NCBI GenBank assembly: GCA_037976565.1
Contig: CP137680.1
Span: 27,856,873-27,920,872, forward strand
From: Mesocentrotus franciscanus
Lineage: Eukaryota > Echinodermata > Echinoidea > Camarodonta > Strongylocentrotidae
DNA: 64,000 bases
Direction of reading: 5' to 3'
Part shown: positions 48,519-59,526 of the stretch, piece after piece
Layout: each line of letters begins with the position of its first letter
How positions within the stretch are numbered: the first letter of the stretch is position 1
Program-made: the position numbers and the translations under genes
Notes under the pieces: model-generated
What the model was told of the DNA's origin: nothing
Databases searched by the model: none
Seen by the model: the letters and a program-made list of their open reading frames with translations, nothing else

Positions 48519-48884
48519 GCCTCTCTCTCTCTCTCTCTCTCTTCTTATCTGCCTGTCTGTCTTTCTGCCTCTCTCTCTCTCTCTCTCTCTCACTCTCTCT
48601 GTCTCTTATTATCTGCCTGTCTGTCTGTCTGTCTCTCTGTCTCTCTTATTATCTGACTGTCTGTCTCTCTTATTATCTGACTGTCTGTCTCTCTGTCTCT
48701 TATTATCTGCCTGTCTGTCTCTCTGCCCCTCTCTCTCTCTCACTCACTCTCTCTGTCTCTTAGTATCTGCCTGTCTGTCTCTCTGCCTCTCTCTCTCTTA
48801 TTATCTGACTGTCTGTCTCTCTGCCTCTCTATCTCACTCTCTCTCTGTCTCTTATTATCTGCCTGTCTGTCTCAGTGTCTCTCT

Positions 48885-48920
<36 letters not shown>

Positions 48921-49046
48921 TTTCTTATTATCTACCTGTCTGTCTTTCTGCCTCTCTCTCTCTCTCTCTCTCTCTCTTATCTGCCTGTCTGTCTCTCTGC
49001 CTCTCTATCTCACTCTGTCTCTTATTATCTGCCTGTCTGTCTCTGT
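48519..49046 (+). repeat. Complex CT/CTGT minisatellite
   Basis: Repeating modules of (CT)n followed by CTTATTATCTG(C/A)CTGTCTGTCT and CTCTGCCTCTCTCT, about ten times with variable spacing (roughly 40-90 bp). It ends about 145 bases before coding exon 4. Short open frames on both strands come from the repeat. Confidence 0.92.
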
Positions 49047-49191
49047 TATGTAAATCTAAAAAGCCATGCCTTACACGCTCATTAAATACATTTATATATT
49101 CATGTACATGTATGTTCATTTGTTGCTGCTAATGTGAAAATTGAGATTTTGCTTTAATTTTATTTCTCTGTTTTGCTTGTCTTACCCACAG

Positions 49192-49266
49192 TCTACTTGG
49201 GAGAAAAGGATCTTAAAGAGTCTCAACAGTATGTGTACGGAACTCTCTATTCCACTGGCTAGAAAG
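49192..49266 (+). CDS. TBC1D19: TBC1D19 coding exon 4 (residues 102-126)
   Basis: Seventy-five bases encoding STWEKR and then ILKSLNSMCTELSIPLARK. From WEKR onward it is essentially identical to vertebrate TBC1D19 as I remember it, and this makes the gene identification secure. The acceptor is GCTTGTCTTACCCACAG and the donor is AAG|GTAATT; the exon is in phase 0 at both ends. The following vertebrate residues (an RPV..QKELLNKW type continuation) were looked for downstream, but no matching exon was seen up to the window end. Confidence 0.95.
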
Positions 49267-49425
49267 GTAATTATCTAATCTTTTATGGCCCCATGTGCCA
49301 TTCTTGAAAGTGTTTCATTAAATAAATGAGTTATTTTTCCTCTTCTGTTTATGAATGCAGTGTTCGTTGTTTTCTTGCATTTGTATTCAATTCAACTCAA
49401 TGGTTTTTATTTATATTCCCATTGT

Positions 49426-50785
49426 GGTAATAATAATAATAATAGGCATTTATATAGCACCGTCTATCTAGATAATTCTTTTCCGAGGCGCACGGTTATT
49501 AATTATTACCCCGACTTTAGCCTAGCTGCCACTACAGCGCTCCAGCATTTCAAGGAATTAATTCCTGCCAGGTACCCATTTACATTACTTGGGTTGAGTG
49601 TGGCGAATGTAGATCAATAGGCGCATTTATACTGTCAAATACCTCATTTTGAAAAATCGCGATGTTTTGTGCACCCGTTTACACTTGTGCCGAAACATCA
49701 CCGACTGAGCTGCTCAGCGATGTTTTGGTGTGTTTTGGTTGGTAATGCGCATGCGCGGTCTTCCCAATGCAAAATGCTCGATCATACAGCGAGTTCAGCA
49801 CAAACCAGTCATGCACGTATAACGGTATGTGTGACTACATGGACTACATGTTACCGCACTTACCCCTATAGATGGGACTACGTTTACACTTCCGTGAGTG
49901 TTTCGCCATGGGTTCTTTGATGACATTGACTTCGATTTATTCCCGAAACAACTGTGGGATATAGAATTATGAGAAGATATTTGGAAGAGAGCTTTGATAT
50001 ACTTTGATTTATCACGTACGAAAGTATCGATCTGGTGTAATGACGGAAAAAAAAAAAAAAAAAAATGAGGAACAGTTTGCGAGCGTTCACACTAGCAGTT
50101 TTTATGGCTCAAACCGCTCCACGAGTCAAAGTGGTCTTGTTGCTATGGCAGCTCAGGTCATGGGGTAAATTTTTCGCACGGAATACTAAGCGTATGTACC
50201 GTACTACATGTTTGCGAACGCACTAGCTCACTTCCTCAAAGTACGCCTTCACACTCGCACATTAGAGCTCCAAATCGCTCTTAATAAGACCTGTTTCAAG
50301 ACCACCTCCCGAGGTGGTCTTCTGAAGCGAGAAGTCCACTTCCTGGACCACTTTGACCGTTCTCACTCACCTAAGAACCGCTCCTGAGGAACGGGTCTTA
50401 GTTAGACCGCTCCAACGAAGTGAATGAGAACGGGGCTTCAAGGCTTCAAGAACGAAAGCTGGCCACGCTCCTAAAGTCACGTGACAAACCTCGCGATGTT
50501 TCAGCTGCGAGCGTTTATACTTGCGAAATACGCCAAAACACGCAAAAGATCACACTTCGGTTTGTAATGTTTCGGGCTTGGCATTTTTGCGGTAAAGGGT
50601 AGTTGCCTTGGTAACATCACTGAAACATCGCGGTCAGGCTCGGTTTGGCATTTTTGGCGTGTTTAGATGACAGTGTAAATGCCCTAATGTCTTGTCAAAG
50701 GACATTAGTAACGCGGCGGGACTCAAACCGCAGACCTTGCGATCCACAGTCCGGCGACGTATCCACTCGACCACGACACCTCTAA
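49426..50785 (-). mobile_element. SINE family 2, split by a 1.07 kb insertion
   Basis: The left part, 49426-49618, starts with (TAA)n and GGCATTTATATAGCACCG, the typical tail, and reads through GGTACCCATTTACATTACTTGG. The right part, 50686-50785, holds the tRNA-like head (minus strand: GTGGTCGAGTGGATACG, B box GGTTTGAGTCCCG). Joining GTAGATCAAT to GTCTTGTCAAAGG restores a continuous element. The SINE lies in the intron just after coding exon 4. Confidence 0.75.
49619..50685. mobile_element. Inverted-repeat DNA element (1067 bp) inside a SINE
   Basis: The left end AGGCGCATTTATACTGTCA and the inverted right end AGGGCATTTACACTGTCA form an imperfect terminal repeat, with CGCGATGTTT..GCGT(G)TTT-type sequence echoed further in. 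Target duplication AAT (49616-49618 and 50686-50688) is supported by the restored SINE. A 3-bp duplication fits PIF/Harbinger-like elements. The middle (about 50045-50450) includes an A run and a section with GCGTTCACACTAGCAG and GAGCGGT-type words that may be another nested insertion. A perfect 11-bp-arm hairpin lies at 50298-50321. No transposase frame. Confidence 0.7.
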
Positions 50786-51472
50786 TATGTAGCCAAATTG
50801 GTAAAATATGAACAAATTAAAAAATACATAAAAACACATTCATCAGATATATTCAAATACAAATTTCAACCATAAATTATGTACAATAACAAATAAGATG
50901 CATTGGTGACATAAGAATTAAAGCCAATGTAGAATCAAATTGACATTTACATATTGCACTTGTAGGGTTGTATAGTGAGATGGTAGTATTGATGTAAAAT
51001 TATAAATTTGTACATACAGTACATATCTGACAGGATAAAAAATGCGTTTGTTTCACATTGATGAGTTGAATAAGTTGTTGCATCATCCTAGATGTAAAGT
51101 AAGGTCACTTAGAATTGAAAGTGTACCAATCGCCTGAAAAAAAATAATTTGAGTAGGCTATAGCTAGAGGGGAAAACATCAACCTAAAAAAACTTTACCT
51201 GGCATTCTAAATGGTAAATGGTTAAGGAGTATGAAGAAAATAAGAGATAACATAAAACCCTGCATACAGCGCACAGTATTCTATGTGAGTGCCTACGCAT
51301 GTGTTCAGTAGTCTTACTCAACCAGGCTTTTTACAGTTCACTAGGAGTGTATTTAAACTGCAATAGCTCTTTGTAGAAGAATGACTTGAAGATCATAGTT
51401 TGACTACAATATAGCAACATGGAACTCCTTACATCAAGATCAAAACATGTTTGAGTGATTGGTTCTCTTTAA

Positions 51473-52034
51473 ATTCAGGACACAGTAGAGAAATGCATTT
51501 ACTATTCCTAGTGCTTGACCATCAAAGCAATAATGAGGAGGGAGAGAGGAGCTACTGTAGAGACTTCATTGGTCAAGACGTAGGACAAATTCAGGACACA
51601 GTAGAGAAATGCATTTACTATTACTAGTGCATGACCATCAAAGCAATAATGAGGAGGAGAGAGGAGCTACTGAGAGCTTCATTGGTCAAGATGTAGGACA
51701 AATTCAGGACATGATAAAGAAATGCATTTGCTATTCCTAGTGCATGACCATCAAAGCAATAATGAAGGAGGGAGATGGGAGCCAGAGGCTTCATTGGTCA
51801 AGATGTAGGACAAATTCAGGACACAATAGAGAAATGCATTTACTATTACTAGTGCTTGACCATCAAAGCAATAATGAAGGAGGGAGAGAGGAGCTAGAGG
51901 CTTCATTGGTCAAGATGTAGGACAAATTCAGGACATGATAAAGAAATGCATTTAATATTCCTAGTGCATGACCATCAAAGCAATAATGAGTAGGGAGATG
52001 GGAGCTAGAGACTTCATTGGTCAAGACATAGGGG
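51473..52034. repeat. Minisatellite, five units of 109-116 bp
   Basis: Units start with ATTCAGGACA at 51473, 51589, 51702, 51814 and 51926. Each reads on through AGAAATGCATTTA, CTAGTGC(T/A)TGACCATCAAAG, CAATAATGA, a GGAGGGAGA-type run and CTTCATTGGTCAAGA. Units differ by a few substitutions and small indels. The minus-strand 112-codon frame across it is repeat-derived. Confidence 0.92.
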
Positions 52035-52238
52035 ACCACGTAGGACACGTGTTTCGCAGGAGCTAGTAGGGGCAGTGATATTAATCCATTTGAAACAGTT
52101 TTGCTTAGTAACCATTCCACCCCAGTTAAGGAGGTATTAACCAAACAAATTCCACTTTCATATCTAGTAGCTTTAGATCTAAATGCTTTTGTGTCATGCA
52201 ACGTTGCCTTTCTTCAATATAAGAGTACACTTCCATAC

Positions 52239-52519
52239 TACAGTCAAACCTGTCTATAGCGACCGCTCAAGGGAAACACAAAATGTGGCCTTTGTAGACA
52301 GGTGGTCTTTGTAGACAGGTTCCTTTAGTACATGTTCCAATGAGAAACCATTTTCAAGGGAAACACAAAACGTGGCCTTTGTAGACAGGTGGTCTTTGTA
52401 GACAGGTTCCTTTAGTACATGTTTCAATGAGAAACCATTTTCAAGGGAAACAAAAGATGTGGTCTCTGTAGACAGGTGGTCTTTGTAGACAGGTGGTCAC
52501 TAAAGCAGGTTTGACTGTA
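52239..52519. mobile_element. Inverted-repeat MITE with 87-bp internal tandem units
   Basis: Ends TACAGTCAAACCTG and CAGGTTTGACTGTA are a perfect 14-bp inverted repeat, and similarity extends into TCTATAGCGACC versus GGTCACTAAAG. The interior repeats an 87-bp unit beginning CAAGGGAAACACAAAA at 52268, 52355 and (partial) 52442, rich in TTTGTAGACAGGT. The ends begin with TA, as in Tc1/mariner-type target sites, but this class is a guess. Confidence 0.75.
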
Positions 52520-52849
52520 TTACCTTGTGTGTTCCACAAATTTCTTATATTACATGTGTTAGAAATACATACCGGTAGTTACTTTTGTTTGTTTATAGGT
52601 TAGTGGTACATGACATCATCTGAGCAGCAGTGAACCAATTTGATTGGCCTAGTTGGGACTCTCCTTTACAGGTACTGCTGGCGTCACCAGCAGTCTACAA
52701 TTATCTGTTACGTGAACTGGCTGTTGTTCGCAATTGCACAATATATACAACAACAACAAATCGACTGCTAAGTGGTTTCAAGTCCAGACTCAGGGCATAC
52801 TGCGAAGCTAGAAAAGTTGCATCTTTGCTTCCCATACAGTTTGACTTTA

Positions 52850-53140
52850 TTTTTACACAGGAAGATGTATGCAATGGAAGTGGGTCATCTAGAGTATGAA
52901 ATAGATACTATGATAGCAGATAAAGCTTACCGTATTGCATAATCCTTTCAGTTATGGGGGTGATAATCACACCCCTATACAAGTTTCTCTACTTTAAAAG
53001 TGGTCTTAGTCAAGATTTATATTGTAACCCAAATCTAGTAAATCAACATTTCTCTCCATACACAGTTCCACTTTACTGGTTGAGGGAGGAAAAGGTATGC
53101 ACTGGAAGTGGGCTATCTAGCATATGAAATGTATACATAC
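52850..53140. repeat. Local diverged repeat (about 230-bp spacing)
   Basis: GTATGCAATGGAAGTGGGTC and TCTAGAGTATGAAATAGATAC near 52866-52910 resemble GTATGCACTGGAAGTGGGCT and TCTAGCATATGAAATGTATAC near 53094-53135; a weaker version lies near 53775-53825. Probably decayed tandem copies. Confidence 0.5.
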
Positions 53141-54293
53141 TAGTCAGTCCACACATAAAAATCTTCATAGACATTCTGTATGTTTAACAATAGAATGTCT
53201 AATAGGAAAACATGAGAAAATGATGGTTAGGCCTGAGCCATACAGGATCCAGGTACAGTTTTGTATATGATGATCTTACTGCCATACAGATACTACATTC
53301 ATATCTACCACAGAAGTGGGGTTAGTACTGACTTTCTACCAGAAAGCTATTATGTCCACATTTTTAGTTCATCGTGAATCTTGAAAATTGTTGAAAAGTG
53401 ATAAAGCAAATTTGTTCCATTTGAATCAAGGATATTTCTTCAAAATACCTGGTTACCCTCATTTCTTATTTCATATTCTGATAGATCATGAAGTGTAGAT
53501 ATGATTTCATACCAAAATGTTGTTATGGATTCTGGCTAAACATTGTAGAAATCATTTTGATGTGAAGAAGACCTAAATTAGTTTGAATGGGCCATACCTG
53601 CCCCTGCAGGGGACTTGGAGGCAGCACCCCTACATGTAATTTGCCATCTGTTCCTATAAATCCTATGTTCCTGTTGCAAAGGGGATGGGAGCTAGGTACA
53701 TGTACTGTGCCTTATTGTGAGGCCCCTACTTTCATCCATGGACCACTTGTTGGTCCATTGTCTCCACACATAGTTCCACTTTGATAATTGAGGGAATTTA
53801 GAGTTTGTGCTGGATGTGGGGCAGAAGGAAATCTGTAATCTGAAGGGTAGCCTCACTACCAAGTATAAGAAAAGTGAGTTTTACAGTTACCAGTGGTAGG
53901 CCCGTGCATTTATTTATCTTTAAGATGGCTGAAAACAGCTGTGATTTGATAAGCACCCAGTTTTCGGTTTGGATTGAGTATGCATTTCTCAATCAATACT
54001 CAACCCCTACAGTACATACACATGTAGGATGGTAGAATAACAGAAAGCATGAGTTTGTCATTCTGGTGCATAAATCTTGAGAACAACTGCCCTTATGAAC
54101 TCTTTTCAGTTTTCACTATGTTTTAATTTCTGTGTAACATGTATTTCCTGTAGACCTCATGTCACGATATCAAGGGAATGGTTTTGCAAGGGGTTGAACA
54201 GCTCTGATATGAAAAGTACCGGTATAGAGATCAGGTCGAGTGCACATATCCATGTTCTGCACTCAATCCTCTATAGGCTGCATGTGAAAACAA

Positions 54294-55560
54294 GTCACTT
54301 CCTGTTTCCGCTGTCCTAATTCCAATCCTGCCTCCCTCAGAGACCCTCTTCTGTTTTCCTACCATGATTGGGGCACTCACTCATATAGGCCCGAATTCAC
54401 AAAGGAGGTTTGTCGACAAACCTAGGTTTATGTGCATCATATGACGCATTTCGATGCGTCATATGACGCGTTTCGATGCGTTTCAGACCAAGGTTCAGAC
54501 AAACCTTGGTCTGAAATGCGTCAAAACGCGTCATATGACGCACATAAACCTAGGTTTGTCTACAAACCTCCTTTGTGAATTCGGGCCATTGGGTTGACTG
54601 ATATGAAGGACTTGACTTTCTGTCTGGGCCACCTTGAGCAGAGATTGCCACCCGATATCTTATTCTTATCAACGGTTTGTAGATTTACAGTTAACCTCTA
54701 AACACAAGTATGAAATAGTTATTTGTTAGACTTTTGTTGAATCGTGATACCCATCTACTTTTATTTATCGCACAAGCAAAATGGACCTGTCCTTGGATTT
54801 GTTTTATTAATGTAATATGTGATTGATCAAGTAGCTGACTACACATGACACATACTGTACAAGTATGTGTGGTCTGCAAAGTAATCATTTTGATCATTTT
54901 GTGAAATCTTATTAACATTTTGAAATTCCCCTGTATTCCATTATCATAATCCATTAACGATGAACTACATGTAAGTAAATCTTTAGATCTATTCCTGAAG
55001 TTCACTTCTAATTCCCACTGTCCTATCCCCAATCTCTCCTCCCTCAGAGGCCCACTTCTGTTTTCTGGCACTCACTCATATTGAATTGACCGATATGAAG
55101 GACTTGGTTTTCTGTCTGGGCCACCTTGAGCAGAAAGCATCACCCGATATCATATTCTCATCAAGTTTTTTGTAGATTTGAAGTGTACCTCTGGGGAAGC
55201 ATCTATATGAAATAATTGTGCATTTGGCTTTTGTAGAACTGTGATACCCAGCTACTTATGGCATGTGTACGTGATGAATTTTTACTGCGATGTTAACTAG
55301 TGTGTTTGTATTAATTTGATTGACCATTTTGTGTTAATTTGTGTATGTGAGTGTGTGTGATTAAGAAGTAACTGACTACATACATATGTAGATGTAAAAT
55401 ATGCATGTGAGGTATGCTGAGTAATTTCTTTGTTTGTGTTTTACTTCCATAATTGTGTTATCACACTTATTCTAATTTTCAGTCACTGTTATTTTATGAT
55501 CATAATCTGTTATTGAGGAATGAAATTTTGCAGATCTAATTACAACTTACAATCCTTAGT
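54294..55560. repeat. Diverged tandem duplication, unit about 500 bp
   Basis: About 54294-54999 and 55000-55560 are collinear: TCCCTCAGAG, CACTCACTCATAT, GATATGAAGGACTTG, TTTCTGTCTGGGCCACCTTG, CACCCGATATC, then GTGATACCCA(T/G)CTACTT. The first copy is longer only because of the 200-bp palindrome at 54388-54587. The two copies are clearly diverged, so the duplication is old. Confidence 0.75.
54388..54587. mobile_element. 200-bp near-perfect palindromic MITE
   Basis: GGCCCGAATTCACAAAGGAG at the left is the exact inverse of CTCCTTTGTGAATTCGGGCC at the right, and pairing continues inward through GGTTTGT.GACAAACCTAGG and ATGACGC to a central hairpin with arms TTTCAGACCAAGGTT/AACCTTGGTCTGAAA. So the whole unit can fold into one hairpin. 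It sits within the first copy of a local tandem duplication; the second copy lacks it, which confirms insertion. Confidence 0.85.
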
Positions 55561-56243
55561 TAAATGTGTTGATTGAAAAGGAATATATTCAACTAAAATA
55601 TTCATACTTTTGTTATATATATATTTTTAATGCTGTCCATAAATTAGGACAACTAGATTGTTTTCGACAGGAAGTACAAATAGTTTCCTATGGAGAAGGT
55701 TTGAATGACGATGGAATACATTAGATGTACTCGATGGGAGTATACGTTAATCTAGTGCCCCTTTGTGTCGACCTCTCCATGTAGATGCTTTATAAATCAT
55801 TCTAGATATGAGAGGGAGAGAGAAGTTGATGTTATTAAGAAGATTGTTTCCATTGATGATTGAAAGCCCCATTACAGTTCTGAGGTTGAGCCATGATGTG
55901 GTTTTGTATGCAGGGGTTGGGATGCATGATTGAATGTATTCTAGTAGCTGCATAACAGTCAGGCAGACCTGACAGTATAGTCACAGGAAAAATGGGGTTA
56001 GTTCTAATTTGGGTGGGGGTGGGGGAGGGGGTGGGAGGATGATCGATGAAACAAAAACTAGGTGAGGGTGGTGAGCGATTTAGTTTTTGAAAGTTTCAAA
56101 GGAGCTTTGAGAAAACACCAACAGAACCTGGTAAAGAAGGGAAAAGAACAGCAAAGAGTAGTAAATTGCCCTTTTTAATTGCTGCCTTTGAGACAATTTA
56201 ATCATTTTACTTGCTAGTAAGTTTGTTTGATGATGATTGTTTT

Positions 56244-56373
56244 AGCTAACTGCTAAGAAAGCCTGTGTATGCTTGTAAGTGGGACCACCAGCTTTACCTC
56301 CTCTCCAAGGGACTTGGTAATGAGGATTAATGTCTTACCAAAGGGCATGAACACATTGACTTGGTTTCGAACT
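56244..56373 (-). mobile_element. tRNA-derived SINE, family 1, 5'-truncated copy
   Basis: Contains the family body: CTAACTGCTAAGAAAGC, then CAAGGGACTTGGTAATGAGG and ACCAAAGGGCATGA, up to TTGACTTGGTTTCGAAC. It stops at about the B box, so the tRNA-like head is lost, which is common for SINEs truncated at their 5' end. Same orientation as the other two copies in this window. Confidence 0.7.
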
Positions 56374-56470
56374 GTCATTGCACTTTCAAACCAAAGTTAA
56401 ACTGTTACATAGATACCCATACTCTCCCTTCTGTGTTCCCAAGCTTTGCCCTCTCTCCCTTTTCTTTCAG

Positions 56471-56522
56471 TTACTCTCTCTCTCTCTCTCCCTCCCTCCC
56501 TCCCTCCCTCCCTCTCTCCCTT
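56471..56522 (+). repeat. (CT)n(CCCT)n repeat
   Basis: Ten or so CT units followed by CCCT units and CTCTCCC. Intronic. Confidence 0.92.
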
Positions 56523-58085
56523 TCAAAAAACAAGAGTAGAGAGTATCATAATACTATGTAATACAATTTTGAACTGTCCTTGATGCAATGTACTGTAGGG
56601 TACTCGGGTAACAGTTTAGAAATTCAATTTATTCCAGAGACTGAAAATAAACTTGGAGTAAAGGATGCATAATACATTGTTGGCTGACAAATATCTAGTA
56701 GGCATACACGTGTGTATTCAATCAGGGGCATTGCTAGACAATGAATAAGGTGGGGGTGTCAGGCCAAATTTGCTGACAAGATAGATGGAAATTTTCCTAT
56801 AAGCGCAAAAAACAATAACACCAAAATGAAGAAAGAAAAATGAAAGGCTTATCAGACTTTCAAACTTCTTGATACCCAATGAAAATGTTGAATTTGCTGA
56901 CAGAAAATGTTTAATGTGGGGGTATCGTATCCCCATACCTCTTCTTGCTATGCTCTTTATGCGGTAGGGTACCAGAATTGTTTTAATATTTTGGTTGCTT
57001 TCTTTGCCTCACTGTACAGTTGCTCTTTTGCCACACTTACAATTTTAATAGCTCAAAACACTTAGGCACAGAATGACAGAAGGATGGTTTTGTGCAACAC
57101 ATTTGCTTTGCAAAATTACCATTTCCGGTCTATATATAATGGTATATCTAACAGTATATATATTAATCTTGCAAGTGCTGGAAACAGTTCAATGATATTG
57201 AAGCCTTAGGTATATCTATCCCATAATAAATGCAATGTGGCACAGGGAGATTGTTTGTGGGGCATACAAAACGTTTATAAAGGGGACAGCTCAAGTTTGT
57301 GTCAGAGTTATTTGAAGATTTAAAAAAATGTAGAATAAGAAGGACACTGTAAAACAGGGTGAATAAGGTCAAAAGCAGGAACAAAAAAATTGACAAGATA
57401 TTCTAGTCAGTCTTTTTTTCTGAGGAAAGATGCAGATGCATTCTTTCAATCTTGATAAATCTGCAAAAAAATGAAAAGGATTTGCAAAATTTCTTGGAAA
57501 AGAAGAATTTTGTAAAAAATAAATGTTCCAATTTCTTGTCCATATTTTCCCTTTGGTGTGTATTTGTCCTGGTTTATGGGCATTATTATTTGTTTTTAAC
57601 CACGGGAAACCTGTCCCCTGTGCCCCCCTCCCGGATCCACCTGTAATGGGCTCCCTGTGGTGAAATCGACATGCAAACAAGAAAGTGATCTTTAAGTGCA
57701 AAAGTCAAGGTCGCCTGTATTTCTTCTTGCCACATTGATGTTGTGACAAGCATCCCTTGTCAACTTGATTTGATAATCTCTATCTCCCCAGCGGACAAAC
57801 CGACAAACCGTGATTTGCGTCTCTCTTAAGAGCCCTAGCTATATCACTGTTCTGTGTTTGGGGCTTGACTGCTTGATGTTCTCCCCATTAGGGTTTCTTT
57901 CCCCTTCATCTCCTAGCTGTTTCTCTTCTTCAATTTTGTAATTCAGTATAATTTCCTTTTGAAATATACAGGATGTAACCAATGAAATCCCCCTCTTTTT
58001 TTTTTTACACATTAATTCCTCTTACTCTGATGAGATTCTTCAATTGTTAGATTATAAGATAATTTTTACTCTGAAACTAGTGGTC

Positions 58086-58540
58086 ATAGGTTGCGTTCAA
58101 GCGACAGTTTTTCACCCTAGAAACGCGTTTTTCAAAGACGTTTTAACACGTTTGTGTTCAAGCGATTTCATGGGATTTTTTTGTCGGTCGTGAAAATAAA
58201 CGTGTTTCAAAACGCGAACATGAAACGCTGAAAAAGTTTTGTAACGGAATCACGGACGCTAAAAATCGCTTTAATGCAATGGAGATCTCAATCATGATTC
58301 TATGACGTCATTATGCTTCAAACAAATTCAGAAAGCGCGTGCCTAAGTGAGCGAGAATCAGCGTTGATGGAAATTGGAAAATCGCTTGAACGATCTCCCG
58401 CAGTAACAGTGTTTTGTAACGGCGTTTTGATTTGTGATTCATGTTTGTGATTCTAGCTTCAAAAAATCGCCTGAAAGCACCTATAGTCCCACAGAATTCC
58501 ACCCCAATTCTCTAATGTAGTGCCTTGAACGCTGATGATG
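58086..58540. repeat. Possible inverted-repeat element with GCGTTCAAG ends
   Basis: GCGTTCAAGCGACAG near the left and, inverted, GCGTTCAAGGCACTAC near the right; in between lie many CpG words (AAACGCGTTTTTCAAAGACG, ACGTGTTTCAAAACGCG) unlike the AT-rich surroundings. Fits an old DNA element, but no target duplication could be read. Confidence 0.4.
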
Positions 58541-58900
58541 TGGTAGAAAAAACAAGTTAGTCCACACAATTTGTATTACAGTTAACATTTAAATTGTCAT
58601 AAGCTTATATTCAAACTCTTAAGTGATTTATAATGACTTAAGAACTGTGTTTACTGTTTTAAGTGAGTGGATTACTTGACGATATAAAGTTATATCACTC
58701 TGTGGCAACTTCAGCATAATATCTCCATGTGGTTAGCATACATGTAGTTGTCGAACAAATTTTTGTTGGATGCATGGTTCCTACTTTTGGCCTTCAAACT
58801 AATATTCTGAACCTTGAATACCCCTAAAAAGTATACAAAGTACTGTACATTTTTTAATCTAATGTGAGAAATTCCTAATTTTAGCTTTGAAATGTTGGCA

Positions 58901-59526
58901 GGTATGGACCAGTACATGGCAAACTGTGGCAGTATAAGAGTTAATGATATCACTAAAAGAAGATATCTCTTTTACTGTCGGGGGAATTAAAACAAATTAT
59001 CTTAAAAAGTATGTCTTGCACTTAGGTCACAGGCATTCATCTCTGTCCAACATTTCGTCTACAGTTTTCATCAACAGTGAGCTTGGGTAACCTCTTTCCC
59101 CCATTTTCAAACCTCCAGAGGCCCTCGTACACTCATGAGCAAAAAGATTGCAATACCCTGCTGCAAAAGTCACACTTTTTGTTAGAAATGAAAAGTTGGG
59201 GAAAGTCCCCAATTCACAGGTATGGACCAGTAGATGGCAAACTTTGGCAGTATAAGAGTTAATAATATCTCTACAAGAAGATATATCTCTTTTACTATCG
59301 AGGGGAATTAAAAAAGATCCTTAAAAGTATGTCTTACAGTTACACTAAGGTCACCAGCATTTATCTATGTCCAACATTTCATCTGCAGTTTTCATCACCT
59401 CTTTTCCCCCATTTTCAAACCTCCAGAGTCCCTCGTACACTCTTGAGCAAAAGGTTGCAATACCCTGCCGCAAAAGTCACAATTTTCGTTAGAAATGAAA
59501 AGTTAGGGAAAGTCCCCAATTAACAG
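58901..59526. repeat. Tandem duplication, unit about 318 bp
   Basis: GGTATGGACCAGTA starts units at 58901 and 59219. Both continue with ATGGCAAACT.TGGCAGTATA, TCTCTTTTACT, GTCCAACATTTC and CCCATTTTCAAACCTCCAGA, and end GAAAGTCCCCAATT. The second copy lacks about ten bases near the middle. No coding signal. Confidence 0.85.

Noticed and set aside
51473..52034. CRISPR-like array of regular repeats
   Set aside because: Whole 110-bp units are repeated with no unique spacers, and the sequence is from an animal genome.
51863..52201. 112-codon minus-strand frame
   Set aside because: Most of it is the 112-bp minisatellite; a unit length close to a multiple of three keeps it partly open.
52630..52899. 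89-codon frame considered as a later TBC1D19 exon
   Set aside because: Its translation does not resemble any part of the TBC1D19 protein and its flanks lack fitting splice sites.
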